From Parachlamydiaceae bacterium (GTDB lineage Bacteria; Chlamydiota; Chlamydiia; Chlamydiales; Parachlamydiaceae), in the NCBI GenBank assembly GCA_013815395.1, contig JACDGH010000172.1, forward strand, positions 1 through 5,971: a stretch of 5,971 nt of DNA, written 5' to 3'. The translations under genes and the position numbers were made by a program. Below are positions 5,732-5,971 of the stretch, piece by piece (the stretch's first letter is position 1; every line of letters starts with the position of its first letter). The notes below the pieces were generated by a model. The model saw nothing but the letters and a program-made list of their open reading frames with translations, was not told the origin of the DNA and made no database searches.

Positions 5732-5971
5732 TTAATTAACAACCCCACCAACAAGGTCATAATCAGCTACGTCGGTAATTTTGACGTTATAAATTTGACC
5801 AAATGCTTTTACACCTCTGCAGTCATTAATAATTACTTGTCCATCGATATCCGGACATTGTCCAAGATGACGTCCACGCATTAGATATTTACTCTCTGGG
5901 TGATAACCTTCAACAACAACTGGAATAGTTTGTCCCATCCATCTGCTATTAAGCTTTTTAACAACTTTCTT
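5732..5971 (-). CDS. rimO: RimO, ribosomal protein uS12 methylthiotransferase, C-terminal part (5' end outside window)
   Basis: RimO is a radical-SAM iron-sulfur enzyme that methylthiolates the conserved aspartate of ribosomal protein S12. Only the last 79 codons are in the window; the frame stays open through the right edge (it reads KKVVKKLNSRW before the internal Met at 5938), so that Met is not the start. The visible part is the RNA/protein-binding TRAM domain: GQTIPVVVEGYHPESKYLMR, then GRHLGQCPDIDGQVIIND and VKITDVADYDLVGGVV at the end. The pattern G-R-x(5)-P-[ED]-I-D-G-x-V and the ending D-Y-D-L-x-G match RimO better than its relative MiaB, whose TRAM domain lacks the PEIDG segment. 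The radical-SAM CxxxCxxC motif lies outside the window and cannot be checked. The small membrane protein gene follows 68 bp downstream. Confidence 0.87.
   Translation of the reverse strand, partial: KKVVKKLNSRWMGQTIPVVVEGYHPESKYLMRGRHLGQCPDIDGQVIINDCRGVKAFGQIYNVKITDVADYDLVGGVVN

Noticed and set aside
5731..5740. GTTAATTAAC palindrome at the rimO stop codon
   Set aside because: A 10-bp AT-rich palindrome is expected by chance at this length and composition.
5681..5884. Plus-strand frame opposite the rimO end
   Set aside because: It overlaps the RimO TRAM domain on the other strand and has no Shine-Dalgarno sequence or conserved motif.

Overview
The window looks like chromosomal DNA of an amoeba-associated (environmental) chlamydia, of the Parachlamydiaceae or a close relative. 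This is inference: base composition is AT-rich, the lysyl-tRNA synthetase has a segment that reads to me as chlamydial (HHITDHPIETTPLCK), and it sits beside a signal-peptide-less SH3b-NlpC/P60 peptidase of the YkfC type, which chlamydiae use to process peptidoglycan peptides. No phage, IS transposase, CRISPR array, tRNA or rRNA was found.

Layout. Bases 1-239 are non-coding and are dominated by a 100-bp imperfect inverted repeat (15-114), followed by a 14-bp palindrome and AT-rich sequence leading to the first gene. Bases 240-2987 (+) encode a 915-residue family GH63-like glucosidase of a widely conserved, poorly characterised bacterial family. It meets a minus-strand cluster tail to tail across only 20 bp. 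That cluster, in transcription order from the right edge, is: the C-terminal end of rimO (ribosomal protein S12 methylthiotransferase, cut by the window end); a 58-residue single-pass membrane protein (5487-5663) supported by a strong Shine-Dalgarno sequence; lysS (3872-5467); and a ykfC-like NlpC/P60 endopeptidase (3008-3853). The intergenic gaps are 68, 19 and 18 bp, so the last three genes are very probably one transcription unit, perhaps extending from rimO.

How the genes fit together. rimO (ribosome modification) and lysS (tRNA charging) are translation genes. The YkfC-like enzyme would cut the gamma-D-Glu-mDAP bond of muropeptides in the cytoplasm. The GH63-like enzyme is probably a cytoplasmic glucosidase acting on an unknown glucoside and is not functionally tied to the cluster by position.

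The most interesting non-standard signals are structural. They are the 100-bp inverted-repeat element at the left edge, a perfect 12-bp-arm palindrome inside the 5' end of the ykfC coding sequence, and an 11-bp perfect inverted repeat that places the start codon of the small membrane protein in a stem and its Shine-Dalgarno sequence in the loop. I did not find convincing evidence of a wholly new multi-gene system.
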